From positions 1-32,430 of the forward strand of contig MTCR01000157.1 of the NCBI GenBank assembly GCA_002212725.1: a stretch of DNA of 32,430 nt, given 5' to 3'. Below the pieces are notes generated by a model, which was not told the DNA's origin, ran no database searches, and saw nothing but the letters and a program-made list of their open reading frames with translations. Within the stretch, counting starts at the first letter, position 1. Each line of letters starts with the position of its first letter. The DNA comes from Sphingobacteriales bacterium TSM_CSM (lineage in GTDB: Bacteria; Bacteroidota; Bacteroidia; Chitinophagales; UBA2359). Of this stretch, positions 17,205 to 24,687 are shown piece by piece. The translations under genes were made by a program, and so were the position numbers.

Positions 17205-18554
17205 ATGAACCTCTTCTTTCGTTTTGCTGCCTTAGTATGCTTGTTTTACCTTATGCCGCTTCCCCTACCGGCGCAAGCACAAACCGGTGAGGCATGGCCC
17301 GACAGCACCTACAATTATTATGTGCCCGATTTGTTGCAATTCCATGATGCCGTTTACAGCCCCGATGTAAAAACCGTAATTTTTGCCCCTAAAAACCGCC
17401 CCCTTGCAGCACCTGTTATTGCCCTGAACGGACAAGACCAACTGGAACTCATTTTTGACGTTTTAGACAGCAATGTCCAAAATTTAAGCTATACCATTCA
17501 GTTATGCAACTGGGACTGGCGCCCTTCTGTACTTGACCCTTTTGATTTCATTGACGGTTTTACCCGCGATGATATTACCACCTACCGTTACGCTTTTAAT
17601 ACTTTCCAAAGCTATGTGCAGTACCGATTGCTGTTTCCCAATAACAGTATGCGCCCCACTAAATCGGGTAATTACCTGCTGAAAGTCTATGCCAACGATA
17701 ACCCAGACGACCTGTTGCTCACCCGCCGCTTTATGGTTGCCGAAAACCAGCTTACCGTTGTTCCGGCATTGCTTACCAGTGGTATTGCCCAATATTTTAA
17801 CACCCATCAGCGCATTAACTTTACCGTTGGGTACAATGGGTTTCAGGTAAACAATGCTTTGGAAGAGATTAAGGTGGCCGTATTGCAAAATAACCGGTGG
17901 GACAACGCCATTACCGGTTTGGAACCCGTTTTTCTGCGGCGCAATGAACTGGTGTACAATTATATTGACCAAACCTTGTTTGAAGCAGGTAATGAATTCA
18001 GATTTTTTGATACCCGAACCCTGCGTATGAATACGGAAAGGGTGCGCAATATTACCCGCGACAGCACCGGCTGCCATGTATATTTAGCGCCCGATGCTCC
18101 CCGAAGCTCCCAATTGGATGATGGACGGTTTATGGTGCGACTCAATTATACCGATATGAACGGAAAATTTCAGATTGGCATTACAGATTGGGGGTTTACC
18201 AACCTCGATGCCGATTATACCTGGGTGCATTTTGAATTGCCGATGGATAAACCCATACCCGATGGCAATATTTACATCTTCGGCGCACTGAGCGATTGGA
18301 ACACCCTGCCGCAGTTTCAAATGCACTACAACCCTAAAAACAAATCATACAAAGGCGTTGCTTATCTTAAACAGGGGTTGTATGACTACCAATATGTAAT
18401 CAGACGCGACGGCGGAGCTCCCCTCGATTCATCATTGCTGGAGGGCAATTTTATCAATACCGAAAATGATTACAGTATTTTGGTTTACTTTCATGCATTT
18501 AACAGCCGCTATGACCGCCTTGTGGGATATAGTTATATTAACAGCAGAAAATAA
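17205..18554 (+). CDS. Type IX secretion system plug-domain protein (DUF5103)
   Basis: A 449-aa protein with a signal peptide (residues 1-26, ending LPLPAQAQ) and a family-typical body: residues about 45-150 contain VKTVIFAPKNRPLAAPVIAL, LELIFDVLDSNVQNLSYTIQ and CNWDWRPSVLDPFDFIDGF, where the Cys-Asn-x-Asp-Trp pattern marks DUF5103. Its known relative in Flavobacterium is the periplasmic plug that closes the SprA translocon. A C-terminal immunoglobulin-like segment (about 340-445) contains FGALSDWN and LKQGLYDYQYVI. The ATG at 17205 directly begins the signal peptide. It is separated from the PorP/SprF gene by a terminator, so it is probably transcribed on its own. Family call is strong; whether it plugs SprA here is inference. 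Confidence 0.88.
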   Translation: MNLFFRFAALVCLFYLMPLPLPAQAQTGEAWPDSTYNYYVPDLLQFHDAVYSPDVKTVIFAPKNRPLAAPVIALNGQDQLELIFDVLDSNVQNLSYTIQLCNWDWRPSVLDPFDFIDGFTRDDITTYRYAFNTFQSYVQYRLLFPNNSMRPTKSGNYLLKVYANDNPDDLLLTRRFMVAENQLTVVPALLTSGIAQYFNTHQRINFTVGYNGFQVNNALEEIKVAVLQNNRWDNAITGLEPVFLRRNELVYNYIDQTLFEAGNEFRFFDTRTLRMNTERVRNITRDSTGCHVYLAPDAPRSSQLDDGRFMVRLNYTDMNGKFQIGITDWGFTNLDADYTWVHFELPMDKPIPDGNIYIFGALSDWNTLPQFQMHYNPKNKSYKGVAYLKQGLYDYQYVIRRDGGAPLDSSLLEGNFINTENDYSILVYFHAFNSRYDRLVGYSYINSRK

Positions 18555-18573
18555 TAGCAGTAATCAATGCTTT

Positions 18574-18649
18574 GGGATTAAAAATATAATTGTAGGCAAG
18601 TTATTGAAAATGAAAGCTTTATAAACATAAACACTGTAATTTTAATCCC
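18574..18649. repeat. Widely spaced inverted repeat at a convergent gene junction
   Basis: GGGATTAAAA (18574-18583) and TTTTAATCCC (18640-18649) are perfect complements separated by 56 bases, between the converging plug-domain and hydrolase genes. It could be a bidirectional terminator, but the loop is long. Confidence 0.35.
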
Positions 18650-18656
18650 CGAAACG

Positions 18657-19454
18657 CTAAACTCCGGCACTTAATTTGCTCCCGGCCAACTGCGTTACCA
18701 TATTCGCCGCCGCTTCGGGTTGCTCAAACGGAAACAAATGACCGCCTGAAAAACAGGTAAGTTCCATTTCGGGAAACCGCGCTTTCACCCAGGCAAGGTC
18801 GTTTTGCCACAGCACTTCGTAACTGTTGGCATAAATTAAATGGGCAGGCACGGTGAGCCGTTTTTTGGGGTACGAAACGGGCGTAGTACAAAACAGCCGG
18901 TATTCTGTTTGAGCAGAAAAGGCCAGTTCAAATCCCGGGCTGTCTGGTACAGGCATTAAGCCGTACTCAACATAATTGTTAAGGCTGTCGGGAGTAAAAT
19001 TTCTGAACAGGGGTTTATGCCTGAAATATTCCAGCGCTTCGGTTTTGCTGTTAAAGTGTGTTCGGCGCTTGCGGGCTTTGTTAGCCGGCGGAATATATCT
19101 GTTTAACCGCAGCAGGCGCACCGTGCGCATGAACCATTGTTTGCGTCTGCCAAACAAGGGCGGGTCTAACAGAATAATGCGGCTGAACAAATCGGGCCGT
19201 TTAAGGGCAGCCAGCAGGGTTATAACACCGCCCATAGAATGCCCTACACCCACCACTTTACCTGCATTGGCAGTTTCTATGCCATGAATTAACTCATTGC
19301 GCAGGGCTGTCCAGCCGTGGGAGGGTGGGTAATTGCCATGCGCCGTTTTGTCTATAAATAAAACCCGGTACTCGCTTTGGGGAAAATAGTTGAAAAACTG
19401 CCGGTAACAACTTGCCGGAAAGCCGTTTGCATGGGAAAACCAAAGCGTGGTCAT
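18657..19454 (-). CDS. Alpha/beta hydrolase in an operon with mqnE
   Basis: A 265-aa cytoplasmic alpha/beta hydrolase. It opens with a short strand and an oxyanion-type turn (WFSHANGFPASCY), has the nucleophile elbow GHSMGG with S73, and a late catalytic histidine H239 in SGGHLFPFEQP. The position after strand 7 where the acid normally sits reads LIYANSYEVL, without an obvious Asp; E213 or another acid may serve. The start ATG lies 2 bp after the mqnE stop, so it is co-transcribed and probably coupled. The neighbour makes menaquinone, so a role there is conceivable, but no hydrolase of this fold is a standard step of the futalosine route. Fold is sure; substrate unknown. Confidence 0.87.
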   Translation of the reverse strand: MTTLWFSHANGFPASCYRQFFNYFPQSEYRVLFIDKTAHGNYPPSHGWTALRNELIHGIETANAGKVVGVGHSMGGVITLLAALKRPDLFSRIILLDPPLFGRRKQWFMRTVRLLRLNRYIPPANKARKRRTHFNSKTEALEYFRHKPLFRNFTPDSLNNYVEYGLMPVPDSPGFELAFSAQTEYRLFCTTPVSYPKKRLTVPAHLIYANSYEVLWQNDLAWVKARFPEMELTCFSGGHLFPFEQPEAAANMVTQLAGSKLSAGV

Positions 19455-19456
19455 TG

Positions 19457-20653
19457 TTATTTGTTAATAACCGGCAGCGAAACAAATTCGGGCGCAACTT
19501 CTTCGGGTTCAACAGCATTGTAATCGGTGAGCACATTATATACACTGTCGCGCTCAATGGGGTGGCGGCCAACGGCTTTAATCAGGTCAACAATTTGCCG
19601 GGTGGTAAGCGCCGGGTTTTGCTCTTCGGAACCTGCCATGGAGTAAATTTTGGTGGTATCGTCAACGGTTCCATCAATGTCATCAACTCCAAAAGAAAGG
19701 GAAAGTTGTGCGGTTGTGCGGCCAATCATCGGCCAGTAGGCTTTCAGGTGGGCAAAATTATCGAGGAAAATGCGGGCTACGGCATAGTTGCGCAGGTCTT
19801 CAATAACCGAAACTTCGCCTAAATGCGCCATTTCATTATTGGCTGCCCTGAATTTGAGCGGAATAAAACAGTTGAAACCACCGGTTTTATCCTGCAAGTT
19901 GCGCAGGCGGTTCATGTGGTCAATGCGGTGGGCATAGGTTTCAATATGGCCGTACAGCATAGTTGCGTTAGACGGTATGCCCATGCTGTGTGCCGTTTCA
20001 TGAATATCGAGCCATTCCTGCGCGGTGCATTTATCGCCGCATATTATGGTGCGCACGTCTTCGTCAAAAATTTCGGCGCCGCCGCCCGGTATCGAGTCAA
20101 GTCCGGCATTGCGTAAAATTTCTAAACCTTCGCGGTAGCTTACCTTTGCTTTTTTAAACATATAGTAGTATTCTACCGGGGTAAAAGCCTTTACATGTAA
20201 GCCGGGACGGTGTGCTTTTATTTTTTTTATCAGTTCTGCAAAAAAATGCAGTCCCATTTGAGGTATAACCCCTCCAACCAAATGTACTTCGGTAACCGGT
20301 TTGTTGTCGTATTTCCTTACCATATCCAGCATTTCGCCTTCGGTCATAATCCAGCCGTCTTCGCGTTGTTTTATGAGGCGCGAGTAGGAGCAAAATTTGC
20401 AGGAGTAAACGCAAAGGTTGGTAGGTTCAATATGGAAATTGCGGTTAAAATAGGTATAGTTTCCATGTTTGTGCTCCCGTATATAGTTTGCCAGAGCGCC
20501 CAAAAAGCCAAGTTCGCCCTTTTCGAACAGCAAAACACCTTCTTCGGGTGTAATGCGTTGGTTGGTTACCACTTTTTCGCCAATGGCGCGCAATTGGGCG
20601 GGCAGGGTGGCATGGTTCAGTATGGCATCTAAACTTTCGGTAAAATGTTTCAT
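19457..20653 (-). CDS. mqnE: Aminofutalosine synthase (radical SAM)
   Basis: A 398-aa radical SAM enzyme of the futalosine menaquinone pathway that joins 3-[(1-carboxyvinyl)oxy]benzoate with SAM to give 6-amino-6-deoxyfutalosine. The 4Fe-4S ligands are C81, C85 and C88 in NLCVYSCKFCSY. Other family segments are visible: HLVGGVIPQMGLHFF, VKAFTPVEYYYM, LDSIPGGGAEIFDEDVR and TMLYGHIETYAHRIDHM. MqnE is preferred over the related MqnC by the PGGGAEIFDE and GHIET region and by length; this is recognition rather than alignment. The frame extends to a TTG at 20680, but the ATG at 20653 gives the usual N-terminus. It is the first gene of a two-gene operon with the hydrolase. Confidence 0.92.
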   Translation of the reverse strand: MKHFTESLDAILNHATLPAQLRAIGEKVVTNQRITPEEGVLLFEKGELGFLGALANYIREHKHGNYTYFNRNFHIEPTNLCVYSCKFCSYSRLIKQREDGWIMTEGEMLDMVRKYDNKPVTEVHLVGGVIPQMGLHFFAELIKKIKAHRPGLHVKAFTPVEYYYMFKKAKVSYREGLEILRNAGLDSIPGGGAEIFDEDVRTIICGDKCTAQEWLDIHETAHSMGIPSNATMLYGHIETYAHRIDHMNRLRNLQDKTGGFNCFIPLKFRAANNEMAHLGEVSVIEDLRNYAVARIFLDNFAHLKAYWPMIGRTTAQLSLSFGVDDIDGTVDDTTKIYSMAGSEEQNPALTTRQIVDLIKAVGRHPIERDSVYNVLTDYNAVEPEEVAPEFVSLPVINK

Positions 20654-20755
20654 GAATTGCGGTTTTAATGTGCCGTTCAACTTTCAATAAAAACTGAAAA
20701 CTGCAGTTAAAACGGCTGAAAGTGTGCTAAGGTTTAACTTTGCGGTATTTTGCCG

Positions 20756-20763
20756 CAAAAATA
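20756..20763 (-). promoter_or_regulatory. Candidate -7 element for mqnE
   Basis: On the minus strand the sequence reads TATTTTTG, an exact TAnnTTTG match about 103 bases before the mqnE ATG. No clear -33 element at the usual spacing. Confidence 0.4.
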
Positions 20764-20899
20764 CGGTAATCGGGGCAAATTTGCGGTTTTCCCGGTATTT
20801 TTAGGGTAAAGAACCGGCTTAAATTATTCCAACTGCTTTATTCGTGAGTCAGCTGTTGCGGCTTTTTGCGGTTAAAGTTCAAAAAACGTTGTTTTTGTG

Positions 20900-20907
20900 T
20901 ATCTTTG
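20900..20907 (+). promoter_or_regulatory. -7 element for the small Cys/Lys-rich gene
   Basis: TATCTTTG is an exact TAnnTTTG match 19 bases before the ATG at 20927, implying a very short leader. Its position supports the small gene being real. Confidence 0.55.
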
Positions 20908-20926
20908 CTATGTAAAACGCCAATAC

Positions 20927-21076
20927 ATGATGCCAGATTTGCTACATGATTTTTTTGTTTTGCAGGGTGGTATAACTGTGCCTGCCGGCTGTTGCGGTAA
21001 AAGGAAAGACAAATGCTGCAAAAAGTACAAAAAGGGGAAGCGGTGTAAAAACTGCCCCAAAAAGGGGAAGGAATAG
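20927..21076 (+). CDS. Small Cys/Lys-rich protein, 49 aa
   Basis: A complete short frame, ATG to TAG. The first 20 residues are mildly hydrophobic and acidic (MMPDLLHDFFVLQGGITVPA); the rest is extremely basic and carries six cysteines as CC-x6-CC-x8-C-x2-C (GCCGKRKDKCCKKYKK, then GKRCKNCPKKGK). A good -7 element lies just upstream and the gene stands alone in the gap between the divergent mqnE operon and the LysM gene. The Cys spacing suggests metal binding or disulphides; the Lys density suggests binding to nucleic acid or another polyanion. I cannot name a family. Start could be either of the first two ATG codons. The base composition of the second half (runs of AAAAAG/GGGG) could mimic coding, which limits confidence. 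Confidence 0.62.
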   Translation: MMPDLLHDFFVLQGGITVPAGCCGKRKDKCCKKYKKGKRCKNCPKKGKE

Positions 21077-21183
21077 CTTTTTAAACAATAAGTATTGGTT
21101 TAAGTTCTTTCTGCCTCAATGTAGTTGCGCCGGTTACAATGTTTTAGACTTTATTAATCCATTAAATACTAAACCCTCTTTTT

Positions 21184-22131
21184 ATGAAATCCATTTCCAC
21201 TTTTTTTCTTGTGCTTTTTACCCTATCTGCCATAAATGCCCAAACCGTTTACACAGTTGGCATGGCCGGTTATTGGCGCATGAAAAACTCGGCCGAGATA
21301 AGCGAAATTAACAGCCTGCTCAGAATTTTGCCCGATGAGCGCTGTGCTTTTACCGGCACTTTTAAAAGAAACCAGCAGGAAACCCTTGAAATTACCGGTA
21401 TGTTGTACGAAGGTAACCTAATGACGGCGGTTATTAACGCGCCGGGCAACCTCAAAAGCATTTACACCGGCAAATTTCAGCCCGATGGCTCCATACAGGG
21501 AACCTATTTTTCAGCAAACTGTGTAACCGGCACTTTTTTATGGGAAAAAGTGTGCGATGATGCCGGCAAACCGCTCAAAGGCTATCAGACACCTTGCATA
21601 CAACAGCCGGTTTATACCACGCAAATGGTAAAACAGGTGCAACAAGTTGCCGAAAAAACTCAGTTTACCGGCGAACCCCGAAACGAAAACCTGCCGCTTG
21701 TGCAAGGAGATACCAATATTCCGCCCGATGCTGTTTTTACCGGACATATTGATTGGGAGGAAGAAGGCATAACCTACCGCACGGTGGAGGTAGCAACCCC
21801 TGTTCAAGTGCCCGTGCCGGCTGAAATGTTTAAATATACCGAAACAGCAAAAACCGCCGAACCCGTAATTGTGTTTTCAAAACCCGATACCGGCGAGAAG
21901 AAAGGCTTGGATGTGTGCGATACCGGAACAACTAACCCCGGTGCGCCAAAAGGGCCGGTAGAAAAGGGCAAAACGGTAAAAGAAGCCGGTAAAGTTTACC
22001 ACATTGTAGGTAAAGGCGAAACCATGTACAGCATTACCAAATTGTACAACATTACCATTGAACAATTAGCCGCCCTTAACGGTAAAAACTGCGAACGCCT
22101 CTATAAAGGCGAACGGCTGCGGGTAAAATAA
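21184..22131 (+). CDS. Secreted LysM-domain protein
   Basis: A 315-aa protein with a signal peptide (residues 1-19, ending SAINA). Residues about 25-125 form a beta-rich region with no family I recognise (CAFTGTFKRNQQETLEITG, YTGKFQPDGSIQGTYF). A long Pro/Thr/Glu/Lys-rich linker follows (about 130-265). The C-terminus (about 270-315) is a LysM domain: YHIVGKGETMYSITKLYNIT, then IEQLAALNGKNCERLYKGERL, which binds N-acetylglucosamine-containing glycans such as peptidoglycan. It is probably periplasmic and cell-wall attached. It stands alone, followed by a hairpin terminator and a convergent reductase gene. Confidence 0.85.
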   Translation: MKSISTFFLVLFTLSAINAQTVYTVGMAGYWRMKNSAEISEINSLLRILPDERCAFTGTFKRNQQETLEITGMLYEGNLMTAVINAPGNLKSIYTGKFQPDGSIQGTYFSANCVTGTFLWEKVCDDAGKPLKGYQTPCIQQPVYTTQMVKQVQQVAEKTQFTGEPRNENLPLVQGDTNIPPDAVFTGHIDWEEEGITYRTVEVATPVQVPVPAEMFKYTETAKTAEPVIVFSKPDTGEKKGLDVCDTGTTNPGAPKGPVEKGKTVKEAGKVYHIVGKGETMYSITKLYNITIEQLAALNGKNCERLYKGERLRVK

Positions 22132-22144
22132 CATAGTAAAAGAC

Positions 22145-22189
22145 AAACCGTACAGCAGGCTACTGTAAACGCGCCGGCTGTACGGTTTT
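22145..22189. terminator. Hairpin terminator between converging LysM and aldo/keto reductase genes
   Basis: A perfect 12-bp stem AAACCGTACAGC (22145-22156) / GCTGTACGGTTT (22177-22188) ending in four T on the plus strand; the 5' arm begins with A residues, so it could work in both directions. Confidence 0.7.
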
Positions 22190-22246
22190 GAAAAATTGCA
22201 TCCATTGCCCGCAAAAGGGGGAACTGCAATGTTTACCACTGCAGCA

Positions 22247-23230
22247 TTATTCGGGTTTGTTGCCCAAAATGCCATCAATGGTATCCATAACTTCAGGGGT
22301 AAGCATGGGCACTACCTCCAGCGATTTGAGGTTTTCTTCTAATTGCCCAAGTTTGGTGGCACCCAATATTACCGTACTGACATTGGGGTTTTTAAGACAC
22401 CATGCCAGCGCCAGACTGGTCATGCTTACGCCCAGTTGTCCGGTGGCAAATTTGGTTAACCGCCGCACAGTGTCCAATCTTTCCGGGGTTAAGTTGCTGT
22501 CGCGAAGCCAGGCGGTTTTTTCGAGCGATAACCTTGAACCGTCGGCAGGAAGCCCGTCGTTGTACTTGCCGGTAAGCAATCCCGATGAAAGAGGCGACCA
22601 AATGGTGGTGCCCAAACCAAAATTTTTGTACAAAGGTTTGTATTCTTTTTCAAAACGTTCGCGGTGCAGCATGTTGTATTGCGGCTGTTCCATGGTTGGG
22701 CCAATGAGGTTGTAGCGCTGTGCCACCAAATGCGCTTCGGTAATTTGTTGGGCGCTCCACTCCGATGTGCCCCAATACAACACTTTACCTTGCTGAATGA
22801 GGTGATTCATAGCCCAAACGGTTTCTTCAATAGGCGTGTTTTTATCGGGCCGGTGGCAAAAATACAGGTCAAGGTAATCAACCTGTAAACGGCGCAGGGC
22901 ATCGTGGCAGGCTTCGGTAACGTGTTTCCGGCTAAGCCCGGTTTGGTTGGGTTTGCGGCGCCCGTCGCCAAAAAATACTTTGCTCGACACTACATAACCG
23001 GTTCTGTCCCAGCCGGTTTTTTTCAGCACATTACCCATTACCACTTCCGATTTTCCATGTGCATAAACCTCGGCGTTGTCAAAAAAGTTAATGCCGGCAT
23101 CATAAGCGGCAGTCATGAGTGTTTCGGCTGTGTTATCGGCAATTTGAGCGCCAAATGTTACCCACGACCCGAAAGAAAGCGCACTCACCTGCAAACCCGA
23201 TGAGCCAAGACGTCTGTATTCCATTTCCAT
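22247..23230 (-). CDS. Aldo/keto reductase (Kv-beta/YghZ-like)
   Basis: A 327-aa NADPH-dependent oxidoreductase with a TIM-barrel fold, reducing aldehydes or ketones in the cytoplasm. The catalytic tetrad is visible: D51 and Y56 (FFDNAEVYAHGKSE), K84 (VVSSKVFFG) and H126 (LDLYFCHRPDK). The N-terminus MEYRRLGSSGLQVSALSFG and the segment TIWSPLSSGLLTGKYN match the potassium-channel beta-subunit-like subgroup, as do the length and the GATKLGQLEENLKSLEV cofactor-binding end. The start could be either ATG, at 23230 or 23224. It is divergent from the transaldolase gene, each with its own -7 element. Physiological substrate unknown. Confidence 0.92.
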   Translation of the reverse strand: MEMEYRRLGSSGLQVSALSFGSWVTFGAQIADNTAETLMTAAYDAGINFFDNAEVYAHGKSEVVMGNVLKKTGWDRTGYVVSSKVFFGDGRRKPNQTGLSRKHVTEACHDALRRLQVDYLDLYFCHRPDKNTPIEETVWAMNHLIQQGKVLYWGTSEWSAQQITEAHLVAQRYNLIGPTMEQPQYNMLHRERFEKEYKPLYKNFGLGTTIWSPLSSGLLTGKYNDGLPADGSRLSLEKTAWLRDSNLTPERLDTVRRLTKFATGQLGVSMTSLALAWCLKNPNVSTVILGATKLGQLEENLKSLEVVPMLTPEVMDTIDGILGNKPE

Positions 23231-23322
23231 TGGTAAAAAATATGTTTGGTTAATTGTATTTATTGATTTGCCGTTTTTTTATGCAATTTGGCGGTGTAAA
23301 GCAGGTACTGTGGTCATTTGGG

Positions 23323-23330
23323 CAAAGATA
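23323..23330 (-). promoter_or_regulatory. -7 element for the aldo/keto reductase gene
   Basis: Minus-strand TATCTTTG, an exact TAnnTTTG match about 93 bases before the start. A minus-strand TTG at 23359-23357 may be the -33 element, at a rather long 26-base gap. Confidence 0.5.
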
Positions 23331-23374
23331 AAGCAAAACGGCTCATTTTTCTGTTTCAATTTGGCAATCTTTCT

Positions 23375-23382
23375 TACCTTTG
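23375..23382 (+). promoter_or_regulatory. -7 element for the transaldolase gene
   Basis: TACCTTTG, an exact TAnnTTTG match 22 bases before the ATG at 23405. It lies inside the longer frame starting at 23318, which argues for the downstream start. Confidence 0.55.
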
Positions 23383-23404
23383 CAGCAACAAAACAACCCA
23401 TAAT

Positions 23405-24058
23405 ATGAAATTTTTTATAGACACTGCCAATCTTGCCGAAATTCGGGAAGCCGAAGCGCTTGGCATTTTAGACGGTGTAACCACCAACCCCTCGCTCATA
23501 GCAAAAGAGGGCATTAAAGGCTTAAACAACATTTTGCAGCATTATGTTGACATCTGCAATCTGGTAGATGGCGATGTGAGTGCAGAAGTAGTTGCCACCG
23601 ATTTTGATGGCATGGTTCGGGAGGGTGAGCAACTGGCCGAGTTATCGGAAAAAATAGTGGTAAAAGTACCCATGATTAAAGACGGGGTAAAAGCCATCAG
23701 CTATTTTACCCGGCACAATATCAGAACCAACTGTACGCTGGTTTTTTCGGCCGGGCAAGCCCTGTTGGCCGCAAAGGCTGGCGCCACCTATGTTTCGCCT
23801 TTCATTGGCCGTATTGACGATATTTCCTGGGACGGCATGGAACTTATTACCCAGTTGGTAGAAATTTACTCAACATACGGCTTTGAAACCGAAGTGCTGG
23901 CCGCCTCTATACGAAACCCGTTGCATATTGTAAAATGTGCCGAAGCAGGAGCCGATGTGGTTACCTGTCCGCTTAGTTCCATATTGGGCTTGCTAAACCA
24001 CCCGCTGACCGATGTGGGGCTTGCCAAATTTCTGGAAGATGCAAAAAAATGGCTCTGA
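23405..24058 (+). CDS. Transaldolase / fructose-6-phosphate aldolase family (TalC/FSA type)
   Basis: A 217-aa class I aldolase, the short transaldolase type. The opening MKFFIDTANLAEIREAEALG and GVTTNPSLIAKEG are the family signatures; the Schiff-base lysine is K87 in IVVKVPM. Later conserved parts are CTLVFSAGQALLAAKAGATYVSPFIGRIDDI and the C-terminal PLSSILGLLNHPLTD. It works in the non-oxidative pentose phosphate pathway or as a fructose-6-phosphate aldolase; sequence reading alone does not decide which. The frame extends upstream to 23318, but the ATG at 23405 fits both the family length and the -7 element at 23375. Confidence 0.93.
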   Translation: MKFFIDTANLAEIREAEALGILDGVTTNPSLIAKEGIKGLNNILQHYVDICNLVDGDVSAEVVATDFDGMVREGEQLAELSEKIVVKVPMIKDGVKAISYFTRHNIRTNCTLVFSAGQALLAAKAGATYVSPFIGRIDDISWDGMELITQLVEIYSTYGFETEVLAASIRNPLHIVKCAEAGADVVTCPLSSILGLLNHPLTDVGLAKFLEDAKKWL

Positions 24059-24217
24059 TACCCCAACTCAACCTGTTTTTTTGTGCCCGATGGAACTTTT
24101 TGGCGGTATTGTACATTCTATAAGGTAGTTGTATAAAAAACTGCTTTGGTGGCGCAGGTTAAACAAACCGGCAAAACCCGGGTCTAATACAACAAAACAG
24201 AGAGTTCATTATTTTAA

Positions 24218-24589
24218 GGGGCTGACCGGCTTTGACAGGAGAGTAGTCGGTAAGTAAGCATGCCGAGCTTTTGTTGCATTGGCTCGTAAATATCAGTGCC
24301 TCAGCCATAAATGGCAACACTTCTTTAAGAATGGCCGCCTAATCGGGACGATTAGCCGCCATTAATCTCCCGCAACGTGCTTTCGCCCAATAGGCGCAGC
24401 GGTCGAGGTTTCATCAAAACATTGGGATAGTGCGCGCAGATACCTCGATGCGCGTGCGAAACTGACCGGGGGTAAGGAAACAGTTGGTTTGTGCGTTCCT
24501 GCCGTTTCACCAAAATGAATACGTTACTAAGCATGTAGAAAGCTTATTGGAGCTTTTTCTGGACGAGGGTTCGAATCCCTCCAGCTCCA
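24218..24589 (+). ncRNA. ssrA: Transfer-messenger RNA (tmRNA)
   Basis: The RNA rescues stalled ribosomes with SmpB and tags the incomplete protein for proteolysis. The 5' end GGGGCTGACCGGCTTTGACAG pattern and the 3' end GGTTCGAATCCCTCCAGCTCC form the tRNA-like domain: GGGGCTG (24218-24224) pairs with CAGCTCC (24582-24588) with one G-U, and GTTCGAATC is the T-loop. GCATGCCGAGC and GGCTCGTAAA are conserved, and GCATTG can pair with CAGTGC to form pseudoknot 1. The tag frame runs 24313-24342 and reads GNTSLRMAA then TAA; TAAAT just before the first Gly codon matches the UA at -5/-4 seen in E. coli. CCA is not fully encoded. One-piece type, about 372 nt. Confidence 0.95.
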
Positions 24590-24608
24590 CTTTTGTCTTT
24601 TAGTATTG

Positions 24609-24645
24609 CCCGTACAGCGCCATCCGGCGGTACGGGTATTTTTTT
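24609..24645 (+). terminator. Rho-independent terminator after ssrA
   Basis: CCCGTAC (24609-24615) pairs with GTACGGG (24630-24636), with an inner CGCC/GGCG stem and loop ATCC, followed by seven T (24639-24645). Confidence 0.9.
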
Positions 24646-24687
24646 GGTGTTTGTGGTGTAAGCGTACTGCGGCAGTATTCCGGAATG

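Noticed and set aside
23318..23404. N-terminal extension of the transaldolase to 23318
   Set aside because: It would place the -7 promoter element inside the gene and add residues absent from the family.
24352..24534. 60-codon minus-strand frame within the tmRNA gene
   Set aside because: Falls inside structured RNA; no protein features.
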